Assembly (NCBI GenBank): GCA_030248215.1
Contig: JASANG010000285.1
Span: 1-64,000, forward strand
Length of the DNA stretch: 64,000 bases
Origin: Enoplolaimus lenunculus
Taxonomy: Eukaryota; Nematoda; Enoplea; Enoplida; Thoracostomopsidae
Reading direction: 5' to 3'
The notes beneath the pieces are model-generated. The model saw only the letters and a list, made by a program, of their open reading frames with translations. It was not told the origin of the DNA and made no database searches. A program made the translations under genes and the position numbers. Shown here in pieces: positions 53,906 to 64,000 of the stretch; within the stretch, counting starts at the first letter, position 1; every line of letters starts with the position of its first letter.

Positions 53906-54066
53906 ATGGCGGATCCATGGGGGGGGCATCCCGGCCGTGAGCCCCCCACCAGCATCTCAACAAAAATTATATACCTAGCAGTTCGTGGTTTGTGTGTTGG
54001 TGAAAAAGTTTATTACCTGTGAAATTTTGCCCCCCCCCCATTTTGAGATCCTGGATCCGCCACTGT
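53906..54066. mobile_element. hAT-like MITE with GGCGGATCC ends
   Basis: AATGGCGGATCCATGGGGGG at the left and GAGATCCTGGATCCGCCACTG at the right. GGGGGG and CCCCCCCCC blocks lie just inside. Confidence 0.78.
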
Positions 54067-54144
54067 TAAAATGTATCGCTTTGCCGCTAATCGTTTGAAG
54101 TTCACAAATAATACAGGTTTAAAAAATCATTCAGTAGTGACATT

Positions 54145-54760
54145 TCAAGACTCATACTTTCTTAAATATTCAAGACATTAATGTCTTGTATTTTAGACAC
54201 TTATAGCCTTAAACAGCTCAAAAAAAACTTGTGTCTGAAATGTTGATAACAAAATTGTCTTATATTTACTTAATTACTGTTGCCAATTTAAAACACAAAA
54301 ATATCTTCGTTTCAACGAATGGTTGTTTTATATTCAAGTCTAATTTTCTGATTTTTATGTATGTAAAAAACGTTGCCCGGTTTATATTCTTCAGAAAGTA
54401 TATAAATAGCCGAATTTCAAAGATATTTCTGGTTGAGCTCAGGCTCACTCAATTTAAGTTTACGTCTTAAACGTATCTTAGGTCGTAAAATTAACTCCGA
54501 AATTTGAAGATGACTTCTCTGGCAAATGTTGTTTCTAAGAAATACATGTCTGCAAAATCAGCGAAACAATTCTTTTATTTCAGACATATTTGTCTTGTGT
54601 TTCAGAAATATTTATCTTAATCGTTTATGAAACGCGCTCCTCAATTTAAAACATTTAAGTGTTAAAAATTTCAAAAAGTAATGTCTGGCATCCAAGAAAT
54701 ATATGTCTAAAGTCCAAATTGAAACGTAATTGCGTTGAATTTAAGAAAATAGTACTTAAA
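54145..54760. repeat. Dispersed repeat, TGTCTTATATTCAAGAAAT family, copy 2
   Basis: Homologous by eye to 37320-37660. Shares ATTGTCTTATATT, ACTGTTGCCAATTT, TAATTTTCTGATT and AAGTTTACGTCTTAAACGTATC. Further TGTCTTGTGTTTCAGAAATA words continue to about 54720. A possible third relic is at 56515-56745. Confidence 0.55.
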
Positions 54761-55490
54761 GATCAGAAAATGTTTTTCGTGCGTGGATTCGCAGATACTG
54801 GACACTTGATGTCGACAACGTCATGCTTTGTAGCAAAATTTTTCAAAAAACCCTCTTTGGAAATTTTAGCAATTTCAAAACTAAAATTCGAATTAAAAAC
54901 AAGGCGGTGTAGTGTGCCACTGATAAGAAATTTGAAATTTCATAAAATCACAAACAATTTAGTGTTTTAAAACTTTTGGTCGAAGATTTAATCAATGAAA
55001 CAAAATGGTTTCATTCACCAAAAATATTTTCTTTCGCTTTACGCAGAACTTTTTGCCAGGTTTTTGGTTTTAGGCTTGGCTGCAATTATTACCACGAGTA
55101 GATTTACTTTGATTGGCTATAAATCAATTTTAGGCCATCGAAGGTAATGCGGTTTTTCATATTTTATTGGCCTGGCATCTATAATTACTCATCAGCTTAC
55201 CTATTTTGCAAAATCTTACTGTATTCAACGCTGTATATTATTTAGTTTTGAAATAATAACACTGAAACAACGTCGTGTCGACTACGTATCGTTGTTGGAT
55301 ATTTTTGGTTATGCCGTCCCGCTGGCATTTGCCGAAAAAATAAAGGGAATTGAAAATTTTGCATATTTGAGCTTCTGGCGATCTCTTCTGATTACTCGAC
55401 GTCCAAATTTGAATTTTTGAGAAATCCGATTTTAAAAGTCCAAAGGTCACCCTCTCTGCAGGTCAAAAAACTTTTTGTGAAAAAGTTAAA
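54761..55490. other. No gene recognised
   Basis: AT-rich with short open frames lacking domain signal. Confidence 0.45.
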
Positions 55491-55491
55491 T

Positions 55492-55953
55492 ACTGTATTG
55501 ACCCGAATAAGAGGGGGAGGGGTAATAAGAGGGAGGTCACCATTTTGAGTCCAAATCAATTGAAGTCCGTATCCCTAGTAAGAGTCCGTAAAGTCCGTAA
55601 GCGGATAGAGTCCCTAAACCATAATTGGAGGCCAAAAACGTCAATTAAGCCTAATTTTAGCGCATTATGGCTCCAGGACCAAATAATTTGCGTTCGAAAC
55701 TTTAAAGCATACTTAAATTTTGAAAGTACACTCCGAAGTGTAACCTTGTATTATCGCTCAAGCTATTGACACAAGACAAATAAACGTTTAATTCAACGGA
55801 TAATTGGAGTACCGGATATATATCAATAACGATGGGCGGCGGAGCTTGGGTTAAAAACAAATAACAGTCCCTAACCGAATAACAAGGAGGGTACCCTCTG
55901 GAGAAACCAAATAAATATCAGTCCCCCTCTTAATATTCAAATCACTACAGTAG
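55492..55953. mobile_element. MITE with TACTGTAGT ends, copy 2
   Basis: TACTGTATTGACCCGAATAA at the left and ATTCAAATCACTACAGTAG at the right. It aligns by eye with 17872-18315 throughout (shared AGTCCGTAAGCGGATAGAGT, GACAAATTAACG-like and CCGGATATATCAATAACGA words). Confidence 0.85.
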
Positions 55954-57190
55954 ATTGCATATCACAGGATGTAACTTTCGGAGCTGAGTCGAATGGTGTT
56001 AAATTTTCCTCAACCAGACGTCTGGTTAACGAGTTTTTGTCAATTAACTGATTTGGCACGCAAGCATCGATTTGGATCTTTGCCAAATTAGTTATTTGAC
56101 CATAACTCGTTAGCCAGACGTTTCATTGCAAAAACTGTAACACCATTCGACTGAATCGCGCAAGCTGCGTTGAATGGTATATAATTTGTTTAGCTCTTTG
56201 CCAGAAAAAAATTTCAAGTACCAAAATGTGGCCTTAGTTTAAAAACAGATTATTTCAATAATTCAATTTGTGCGCGACTTGATCAGTGAAGGTCATGAGA
56301 AGCTCAAATATGCAAAAATTTTCAAAACCCAACCATTTTTGGGTAAATGCCGACTGAGCGAATAACCGAAAAGACCCTCGTTGAGCCATAAGCACGAGTT
56401 TTTGGCGTTGATATGTGAGTAGCTTCCGAATTTGAAATTTAGAAACAGGAAATGTACAGTTTGTAAGTATAAATCAGTTATATTACACTTAAGCTGATAT
56501 ACGTTGTTTGCACTCAAAATAATATTTCTGATATTTAAGAAAATATTTCTTACATTTAAAAAATATAATAAGCAAGGTGCACATGAAAAGTATTTCTGTT
56601 ATAACAGAAAAGTTTTCAAAAAGTTTTGAAATTATGTCTGAAAATAAACGTTTTCCAGGCATTTTAAGAAAATTGCCTTAAATATCAGAAAAACGTTTCA
56701 GATTTGCCACACAAAATACTTTTCTGAATAAATTGGTGAAATACATTTTTGTGCGGAATAGCCGTTTTCAACACCATTACAGTTGTTGCATGGAACCCCA
56801 CGAGGACAAACCTGTGTATATTCCAGGACATGGCAGTCACTTTGCTAATTTGATTATTCGACCGTTATTCGCTTCTTTACCCCTCGTTTGAAAAGCGCTT
56901 TACACTAAACCAGAATTAGATTTTGATATTTTAATTAGAAACGTTCAAATTACTTAACCAAATCTTTGCGTCGGGTTTTCTTTGATGTTGTCGCAACAAC
57001 GTAATCCATATGCAACTCGCGAGTGATAGAGTCACGTCTAAACTCGTATTCACCATTGGGACGTGGTTCAGATTACATTTCGGGACGGTCTAAACTCATT
57101 TCAACCTATATTCAAAACGCCCGTGAAAGGGTCGCTTTGTTCTTCACAACTTTCTAGCAAAGGTAGATTATTAGCAAAATGTTTATTGTA
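55954..57190. other. No gene recognised
   Basis: Contains a short internal palindrome-like pair (GTTAACGAGTTTTTG and CATAACTCGTTAGCCAGACG, 56025-56120). Otherwise nothing supportable. Confidence 0.45.
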
Positions 57191-57194
57191 ATGT

Positions 57195-57340
57195 TTAGCC
57201 GTACCATATAGATCCGGTCACGAAAATTTTGACCCCGGATGCAGTGCGGCTCGAACCCACGACGTACGGTTACCGGTCCGCTGCTCTAACCACTGAGATA
57301 CGCAGCCATGCAAACTTTTCGCAACAATGGCTGTGTATAC
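57195..57340 (-). mobile_element. tRNA-like element inside short terminal inverted repeats, copy 2
   Basis: Minus strand reads GGCTGCGTATCTCAGTGGTT, then GAGCAGCGGACCGGTAACCG and GTGGGTTCGAGCC, as in 6919-7059. Flanks are GTACCATATAGATCCGG and CAATGGCTGTGTATAC. Confidence 0.75.
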
Positions 57341-57376
57341 AGTACATCCAGGGTCACAACTTCTTTAATTCCGGTT

Positions 57377-59530
57377 TGAAACCGTTTTAATCGTAACCTC
57401 TTTTTGCTTCAAGCTATTTTATTGGTTGGGGATATGTAATACATGAACTCTTCATTTCAATCGTGTTCATTGTCTGAAACCGTTTTAATCGTAACCTCTT
57501 TTTGCTTCAAGCTATTTTATTGGTTGGGGATATGTATACATGACTCTTCATTTCATTCGTTTTCACTGTCTGAAACCGTTTTAATCGTAACCTCTTTTTG
57601 CTTCAAGCTATTTTATTGGTTGGGGATATGTAATACATGAACTCTTTATTTCATTCGTGTTCATTGTCTGAAACCGTTTTAATCGTAACCTCTTTTTGCT
57701 TCAAGCTATTTTATTGGTTGGGGATATGTAATACATGAACTCTTCATTTCATTCGTGTTCATTGTCTGAAACCGTTTTAATCGTAACCTCTTTTTGCTTC
57801 AAGCTATTTTATTGGTTGGGGATATGTAATACATGAACTCTTCATTTCATTCGTGTTCATTGTCTGAAACCGTTTTAATCGTAACCTCTTTTTGCTTCAA
57901 GCTATTTTATTGGTTGGGGATATGTAATACATGAACTCTTCATTTCATTCGTGTTCATTGTCTGAAACCGTTTTAATCGTAACCTCTTTTTGCTTCAAGC
58001 TATTTTATTGGTTGGGGATATGTAATACATGAACTCTTCATTTCATTCGTGTTCATTGTCTGAAACCGTTTTAATCGTAACCTCTTTTTGCTTCAAGCTA
58101 TTTTATTGGTTGGGGATATGTAATACATGAACTCTTCATTTCATTCGTGTTCATTGTCTGAAACCGTTTTAATCGTAACCTCTTTTTGCTTCAAGCTATT
58201 TTATTGGTTGGGGATATGTAATACATGAACTCTTCATTTCATTCGTGTTCATTGTCTGAAACCGTTTTAATCGTAACCTCTTTTTGTTTCAAGCTATTTT
58301 ATTGGTTGGGGATATGTAATACATGAACTCTTCATTTCATTCGTGTTCATTGTCTGAAACCGTTTTAATCGTAACCTCTTTTTGCTTCAAGCTATTTTAT
58401 TGGTTGGGGATATGTAATACATGAACTCTTCATTTCATTCGTGTTCATTGTCTGAAACCGTTTTAATCGTGACTTCTTTTTGCTTCAAGCTATTTTATTG
58501 GTTGGGGATATGTAATACATGAACTCTTCATTTCATTCGTGTTCATTGTCTGAAACCGTTTTAATCGTAACCTCTTTTTGCTTCAAGCTATTTTATTGGT
58601 TGGGGATATGTAATACATGAACTCTTCATTTCATTCGTGTTCATTGTCTGAAACCGTTTTAATCGTAACCTCTTTTTGCTTCAAGCTATTTTATTGGTTG
58701 GGGATATGTAATACATGAACTCTTCATTTCATTCGTGTTCATTGTCTGAAACCGTTTTAATCGTAACCTCTTTTTGCTTCAAGCTATTTTATTGGTTGGG
58801 GATATGTAATACATGAACTCTTCATTTCATTCGTGTTCATTGTCTGAAACCGTTTTAATCGTAACCTCTTTTTGCTTCAAGCTATTTTATTGGTTGGGGA
58901 TATGTAATACATGAACTCTTCATTTCATTCGTGTTCATTGTCTGAAACCGTTTTAATCGTAACCTCTTTTTGCTTCAAGCTATTTTATTGGTTGGGGATA
59001 TGTAATACATGAACTCTTCATTTCATTCGTGTTCATTGTCTGAAACCGTTTTAATCGTAACCTCTTTTTGCTTCAAGCTATTTTATTGGTTGGGGATATG
59101 TAATACATGAACTCTTCATTTCATTCGTGTTCATTGTCTGAAACCGTTTTAATCGTAACCTCTTTTTGCTTCAAGCTATTTTATTGGTTGGGGATATGTA
59201 ATACATGAACTCTTCATTTCATTCGTGTTCATTGTCTGAAACCGTTTTAATCGTAACCTCTTTTTGCTTCAAGCTATTTTATTGGTTGGGGATATGTAAT
59301 ACATGAACTCTTCATTTCATTCGTGTTCATTGTCTGAAACCGTTTTAATCGTAACCTCTTTTTGCTTCAAGCTATTTTATTGGTTGGGGATATGTAATAC
59401 ATGAACTCTTCATTTCATTCGTGTTCATTGTCTGAAACCGTTTTATTCGTAACCTCTTTTTGCTTCAAGCTATTTTATTGGTTGGGGATATGTAATACAT
59501 GAACTCTTCATTTCATTCGTGTTCATTGTC
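57377..59530. repeat. 98-bp satellite array, about 22 units
   Basis: Units start TGAAACCGTTTTAATCGTAA at 57377, 57475, 57571, 57669, 57767 and then every 98 bases to 59433. Most units are identical. Changes are confined to the first three units, a few single bases (for example TTTGTTTC near 58286, GTGACTTC near 58470), and TTATTCG in the last. Each unit contains TATTGGTTGGGGATATG. There is no spacer variation, so it is not a CRISPR array, and the short frames across it are chance. Confidence 0.97.
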
Positions 59531-59539
59531 AAAGAATGC

Positions 59540-59685
59540 CGCTTATGTAAAGATCAAGGGCGGAACGTTTTTCTGTGGAAGTGTAATTAGAGTAAGCTTA
59601 AGCTTACGACTAATTTTTGCTCAGACTTAGATATAAGCTAATTCTGATTGCGTATACTAAGGATTAGGCTTAGGAATATGCTAAT
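59540..59685. mobile_element. TTAGGC-core MITE, right end lost
   Basis: CGCTTATGTAAAGATCAAGG at the left, abutting the satellite array, with TTAGGCTTAGGAATATGC before it stops. Confidence 0.75.
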
Positions 59686-59727
59686 AAAACATTCAAATAG
59701 AATTCTCGACTATATATAAAACAATCG

Positions 59728-59875
59728 CAGGCCCGTAGCCAAGAGAACCGAGCCAAAGGAACTCAGTCCCGCTTAAAAAATTTGGCTCTGTTAGAAAATT
59801 TTCAACCTTGCTTGTAAGTCAACGAAAACCCTTGTATATTTCTTCTGACAATTTTTAGACTCCCTAACAAGGGGC
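59728..59875. mobile_element. hAT-like MITE, CAGGCCCGTAGCC family, degraded
   Basis: GCAGGCCCGTAGCCAAGAGA at the left, with TTTTCAACCTTGCTTGTAAG inside as in the other copies. The right end is unclear. Confidence 0.6.
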
Positions 59876-60635
59876 TACTTTCCTGAATTATCGCCGGTCA
59901 TTCGATCCGGTGTCACAAAACATATTTTGAACTACAAATTCAAGTTTTGAGCATTTCCTAAGCCTAACTTGTAATGTGGGATCCCAGTTTGTATTCGGAA
60001 ACGTACGTTTTGTTGCGAGCGAACGCAGCGTCCGAGAAATTTCCTTCAAATTCGACGATCCATTGGCGGTTGTTAAGCTTGTCAAACACGTTTTTCTCGT
60101 CTCTCGCTATTTTTTGGGGGATGTTTTCACAATTGCGCCTGTGAGTTTGCGTTTGTGGAAGTTAGAACGGTGACATTTGGCAGTATTACAATAACCCTAA
60201 AGGGATTAAGAATGGAAGCTAATATCGAATCTTGTTTACGTAGTTCGTCAGCTTAAGATTAGTATTAATTTGCACCGTTCGTGGTTAGTTTATTCGACTC
60301 GAACCTGCGTATTTGAGCGAAATTAAAACAGGGAATTAACTTTGTTTAGATTTTTTTGCTGACAAATAAGTTGGAAATCTTCAAACGCAAATCGGGCGAT
60401 AATACGCAAATGTTGCTGTAAACGTGTTTTTGTAGCTAAACCTCTTATCAAAACGTCAATGATGGTTTTAGACACAAATTACAGTTTCAAATTTGGTGCA
60501 TAAATTTTTGTTCGAGAAATTTTTTTCACTCAAAAGTTGCAGCTGCAGTTGCTGCTGCGAGTGCTCGCTCGATGCTCAAACGTGAACGTGTGAATGGGTC
60601 TTATAAATTGAATTGGATGATATTTTTAATGCAGA
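59876..60635. other. No gene recognised
   Basis: Short frames at 59976-60173 and its complement have no domain signal. CAAACGTGAACGTGTGAATGGG near 60580 resembles an end of the CACACGTGCAAGTTT family. Confidence 0.45.
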
Positions 60636-60639
60636 ATCC

Positions 60640-61540
60640 AAGTTGAGTTTAAGATGTGTTAATTAAATTGAAGTTGAGTTGAAAATTTTTGAGAATAAAT
60701 TGAAGTTGAGTTGAAAATTTTGAGAATAAATTTAAGTTGAGTTGAAAATTTTTGAGAATAACTTTAAGTTGAGTTGAAACTTTTTGAGAATAAATTTAAG
60801 TTGAGTTGAAAATTTTTGAGAATAAATTTAAGTTGAGTTGAAAATTTTTGAAAATAAATTTAAGTTGAGTTGAAAATTTTTGAGAATAAATTTAAGTTGA
60901 GTTGAAAATTTTGGAGAATAAATTTAAGTTGAGTTGAAGTTTTGTAACGTACCAAAGTCAAACTTATTTATTAACGAGTCCAAGTCGAATTGAAATTTTT
61001 TTAACCAATGAAAGTCACGTGAATTTTTTTAAAAAACTGAAGTCGATTGGAAAATTTTTTAAATAAAATTAAACCGAGTTGAAAATTCGCTAAATAAAAA
61101 TTGAAGTTGAGTGGAAAATTTATAAATAAATTGAAACCCAACTAGAAATTTTATAAATCAATTAATGGCGAGTTTAAAAATTATCCAATCAACGAAAGTC
61201 AAGTTGAAATTTTTAACTAATGAATAAATTTAATTCGAGTTGAAAATTTTTATATAAATCAAAGTCGAGTTGAAAATTTGTTTTTATGAAAGTTTTTTAG
61301 CCAATGAAAATCAGGTTAAAAATTTTGAAAAAAATTATAAGTCGAGTTGAAAACTTATTTTAATGAATGTAAGTTTTTTCAACCAATGAAAATCAGGTTG
61401 AAAATTTTGAAATGAAAATTGAAGACGAGTTAAAAATTTATTGTAATGAACGAAAACTTTTTAACCAATAAAAGTCAGGTTGAAAATTTTGAAATAAACT
61501 CATAACACGAGTTCAAAATTTATTCTAATAACTCGCATCA
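60640..61540. repeat. About 34-bp tandem repeat decaying rightwards
   Basis: Near-perfect units of AAGTTGAGTTGAAAATTTTT with GAGAATAAATTT at 60660-60935, then increasingly diverged AAGTCGAGTTGAAAATTT units to about 61540. Confidence 0.93.
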
Positions 61541-62085
61541 ATTTTAAACTTAAATACACCCGAACCAATATCTACTGATAAGTCAAAAATTATGTAAAAG
61601 ATAAACACATATTTTGTAAGAAGAATGTTTATCGCAGCTGGCTTCTCTGATAAAACCGTTTAAATTTTCAAGAACCCGATGGGCCAAAGCTGAAACAGCC
61701 AACAAATGATAAGCGTGGAGGGTGTGTGGTAGGCCCTGGCCTCAGAACAAAAGGCTATCGCTTGCAATCGAAAGCCGAAACTGGTTAATTTTCACATTAT
61801 ATCGTTATCATTACAAACTATTTGATTTTTAATGCTATCTTTGGTGGGTTCAAATGGTTACGTACCTGTGCCTCGTGTAGGTTTCATATTTTAACGCGAA
61901 CCTCAGATGGGTGGGCGGGCGAGAAAGAAATAAGGGCAAATGGTAAGTTTGAGGGTACGAAAAAAGGTTAAAGCAGGTTAAGCGAACAGACAGGCGACTG
62001 TTGTGAGCTGTGCGTTGTGATTTTGGGGGGCCTATGGGAGTGGGGGTTTTTTGATAAAATGAAAAATTACAGGTCTCGCAAATTT
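61541..62085. other. No gene recognised
   Basis: Mixed sequence between two tandem arrays. Confidence 0.45.
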
Positions 62086-62089
62086 TCTA

Positions 62090-62697
62090 CTAACTGTTGT
62101 TGGTTGTTGTTGTTGTTGCTTGTTGTTGGTGTTGGCGTTGTTGTTGTTGTTGTTGATGTTGTTGCTTGTTGTTGGTGTTGTTGTTGTTGCTTGTTGTTGG
62201 TGTTGTTGTTGGTGTTGTTGTTGTTGGTGGTGGTGATGTTGTTGTTGTTGCTTGTTGTTGTTGGTGTTGTTGTTGTTGTTGTTGTTGTTGTCGTTGTTGT
62301 CGTTGTTGTCGTTGTTGGTTGTTGTTGTTGTTGTTGTTGTTGTTGGTGTTGTTGTTGTTGTTGTTGTTGTCGTTGTTGTCGTTGTTGTCGTTGTTGGTTG
62401 TTGTTGTTGGTGGTGGTGGTGTTGTTGTTGTTGTCGTTGTTGTCGTTGTTGTCGTTGTTGGTTGTTGTTGTTGCTTGTTGTTGTTGTTGGTGGTGTTGTT
62501 GTTGTTGTTGTCGTTGTTGTCGTTGTTGTCGTTGTTGGTTGTTGTTGTTGTTGTTGTTGTTGTTGGTGTTGTTGTTGTTGTTGTTGTTGTCGTTGTTGTC
62601 GTTGTTGTCGTTGTTGGTTGTTGTTGTTGTTGTTGTTGTTGTTGGTGGTGTTGTTGTTGTTGTTGTCGTTGTTGTCGTTGTTGGTTGTTGTTGTTGC

Positions 62698-62733
<36 letters not shown>

Positions 62734-62790
62734 GTTGTTGTTGTTGTTGTTGTTGTTTGCGTTGTTGCTGTTGTTGGTGTTGCTGTCGGA
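62090..62790. repeat. GTT/GTC trinucleotide array with higher-order structure
   Basis: Mostly GTT units. A TCGTTGTTGTCGTTGTTG block followed by TTGGTTGTTG recurs at least seven times with a period near 60-120 bases, together with GCTTGTTGTTG and GGTGGTG variants. Open in several frames on both strands, as any triplet array is. Confidence 0.95.
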
Positions 62791-63300
62791 ACCCCCATTT
62801 TGATTTTTGACAATCTACGATACAACATGAGGGCAAAGAAACCGGTGATCTTAGAGTAAACAGGGGGGTTGGGCAATCGTTTGTTTTTCAGCAGAAGACA
62901 ACAGGCCAAAATGTAAGAACTCTGAGAAAAAAATGACTTAAGTAAACACTGAGTGATAAACTGGGGAAAATTTAAGGTTTTCACATTACACCCAGTGACA
63001 ATATGCGATAATGCTCTTAGCAATATTTCAGCTTACAGCTATTTAATGTGTTTATTCTGCTAGACGTGATTTTTTTCACTTATCCGCTCCACAATCCATT
63101 GTTTTGTGTGAAAATGGTTTGATTTTGAAAATTTTTTTCAAAATATTTTAAAATATCGAACACGTGAAACGATATCAGATTCATTTTGATTTTTAAACTT
63201 TTTAATTAAAATTACTTTTGGCCCAACGTGGAACATTTGAGCGTGTGAAAAAAATAGAATTTTAGAAAATTCAAACTATTTATTGAAGAATGGGCTTCAT
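62791..63300. other. No gene recognised
   Basis: AT-rich. No splice-bounded or domain-bearing frame. Confidence 0.45.
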
Positions 63301-63327
63301 CGACTCAACCATTCGTCACCAATCATT

Positions 63328-63549
63328 ATGCTTAGGGAAAGGATTAGGCTTACGATTAGGATAATGCTTAGATTTATTCATAGGATTTAGGACACTGTTT
63401 AGGCGACAGCGATGGATTGTCGTAGATTCATATTCAAGTGATCAAAGTACGTATAACGAGAACACTGCTAATATCAACAGGCTAAATCTTAAATTGACTC
63501 TATCATAGCCCTTCCGGAAAACCATCCGGCCCTTTTCTATACATGGGCC
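63328..63549. mobile_element. TTAGGC-core MITE, left part degraded
   Basis: TATGCTTAGGGAAAGGATTAGGC near the left. The right part GGCTAAATCTTAAATTGACT and CCCTTTTCTATACATGGGCC is a good match to the family end. Confidence 0.72.
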
Positions 63550-63574
63550 GCAAGGACTATCAATGAACCGTGTA

Positions 63575-63845
63575 CGGGTTGCGCTATATTTGACACGAGC
63601 CGCCGAATGCCGCCGCGAGCTGCTGATCGCCGCCTCGAGCCGCTTATCGCCACCGACCGCCGGCGCGCGTCGCTGAACGCCGCCGCGCGTCGCTGAACGC
63701 CGCCGCGCGTCGCCATACGACACGATAAAATTTGTTTATTAAAAATTGTTGCACGTCATATATTTTGCCTATATTTTTTATTAGCAACGCATAGCGACGC
63801 GCGGCGACGTGCGGCGACATCCGGCACAGCAAAGTATAGCGTAAT
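63575..63845. mobile_element. GC-rich palindromic element related to the GGCGCTATAC family
   Basis: GTTGCGCTATATTTGACACG at the left and CAAAGTATAGCGTAATC at the right. GCCGCCGCGCGTCGC repeats are matched by GCGACGCGCGGCGACG in the right arm, with an AT-rich loop at about 63720-63780. Confidence 0.6.
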
Positions 63846-64000
63846 CCATAGCATTCTTTTAATATGAATGAATACTTCATTGTTGCAGTTAAAATTTACA
63901 TTATGAATTTTATAAAATCCAAAAATAGAATAAAATTAAATTGTTTTTAAGGTAATTTAATTTGACGCCTGAACGAATATGGAGACGTATATGAAAGTGC

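Noticed and set aside
57377-59530. CRISPR-like regular repeat
   Set aside because: Units are contiguous, with no unique spacers, in an animal genome. This is a satellite.
62017-63023. Long open frames of Val/Leu/Cys or Thr/Asn/Gln on both strands
   Set aside because: They are produced by the GTT/GTC triplet array, which lacks stops in several frames at once. There are no domains or splice context.

Overview
This window is animal DNA. It is AT-rich, with GT-AG introns in coding sequence and a very high load of short inverted-repeat transposons and tRNA-like elements. Its one convincing gene is the 3' half of a hemicentin (HMCN1-like, fibulin-6) gene on the + strand. I assembled 32 exons from 1839 to the stop codon at 42915-42917. 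All splice phases agree and the joined frame is open for 1830 residues. The order is about ten Ig domains, one thrombospondin type 1 domain, a nidogen G2F domain, calcium-binding EGF domains, and a fibulin-type C-terminal module. That is the order of chordate hemicentin-1, but with one TSP1 domain where vertebrates have six. The organism is most likely an invertebrate deuterostome, and my best guess is an ascidian tunicate (moderate to low confidence). The N-terminal part of the gene (VWA and most Ig domains) lies outside the window.

Layout. Positions 1-3480 form a large fold-back. Arm 1 (about 1-1462) is a diverged reverse complement of arm 2 (about 1839-3480), with a roughly 376-base unique spacer. 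Arm 1 and the spacer carry hemicentin Ig exons on the minus strand. Arm 2 carries the first two exons of the + strand gene. From 3825 to 18864 are Ig exons, at 23135 the TSP1 exon, from 24933 to 27804 the G2F domain, from 28761 to 41367 the EGF region, and from 42194 to 42917 the final exon, which has a long Asp/Asn/Arg-rich insertion. From about 43 kb to the end I see no protein gene, only repeats and unassigned AT-rich sequence.

Repeats. The dominant element is a short inverted-terminal-repeat transposon of about 120-720 bases. Its interior is made of the hexamer TTAGGC (CCTAAG on the other strand), and about 25 copies are present in both orientations. A second set of unrelated termini carries the same core. 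At least nine other families are present: an element of about 330 bases with CAAGAGTG ends, an element with CACTGCAAAAA ends, hAT-like elements with CAGGCCCGTAGCC, GGCGGATCC and CAGGGTTC ends, an element with CTCTAAAAACTTAAACT ends, a GC-rich GGCGCCGTCC palindrome, an element with TACTGTAGT ends, an element with CGTGTCCTGAAC ends, and an element with CACACGTGCAAGTTT ends. Three families contain tRNA-like sequence with pol III A and B boxes. Several elements are nested in one another. The main tandem arrays are a homogeneous 98-bp satellite (about 22 units, 57377-59530), a 131-bp repeat (19111-19625), a 293-bp duplication (10438-11024), and a GTT/GTC array (62090-62790).

No retrovirus-like, Polinton-like or toxin genes were seen.
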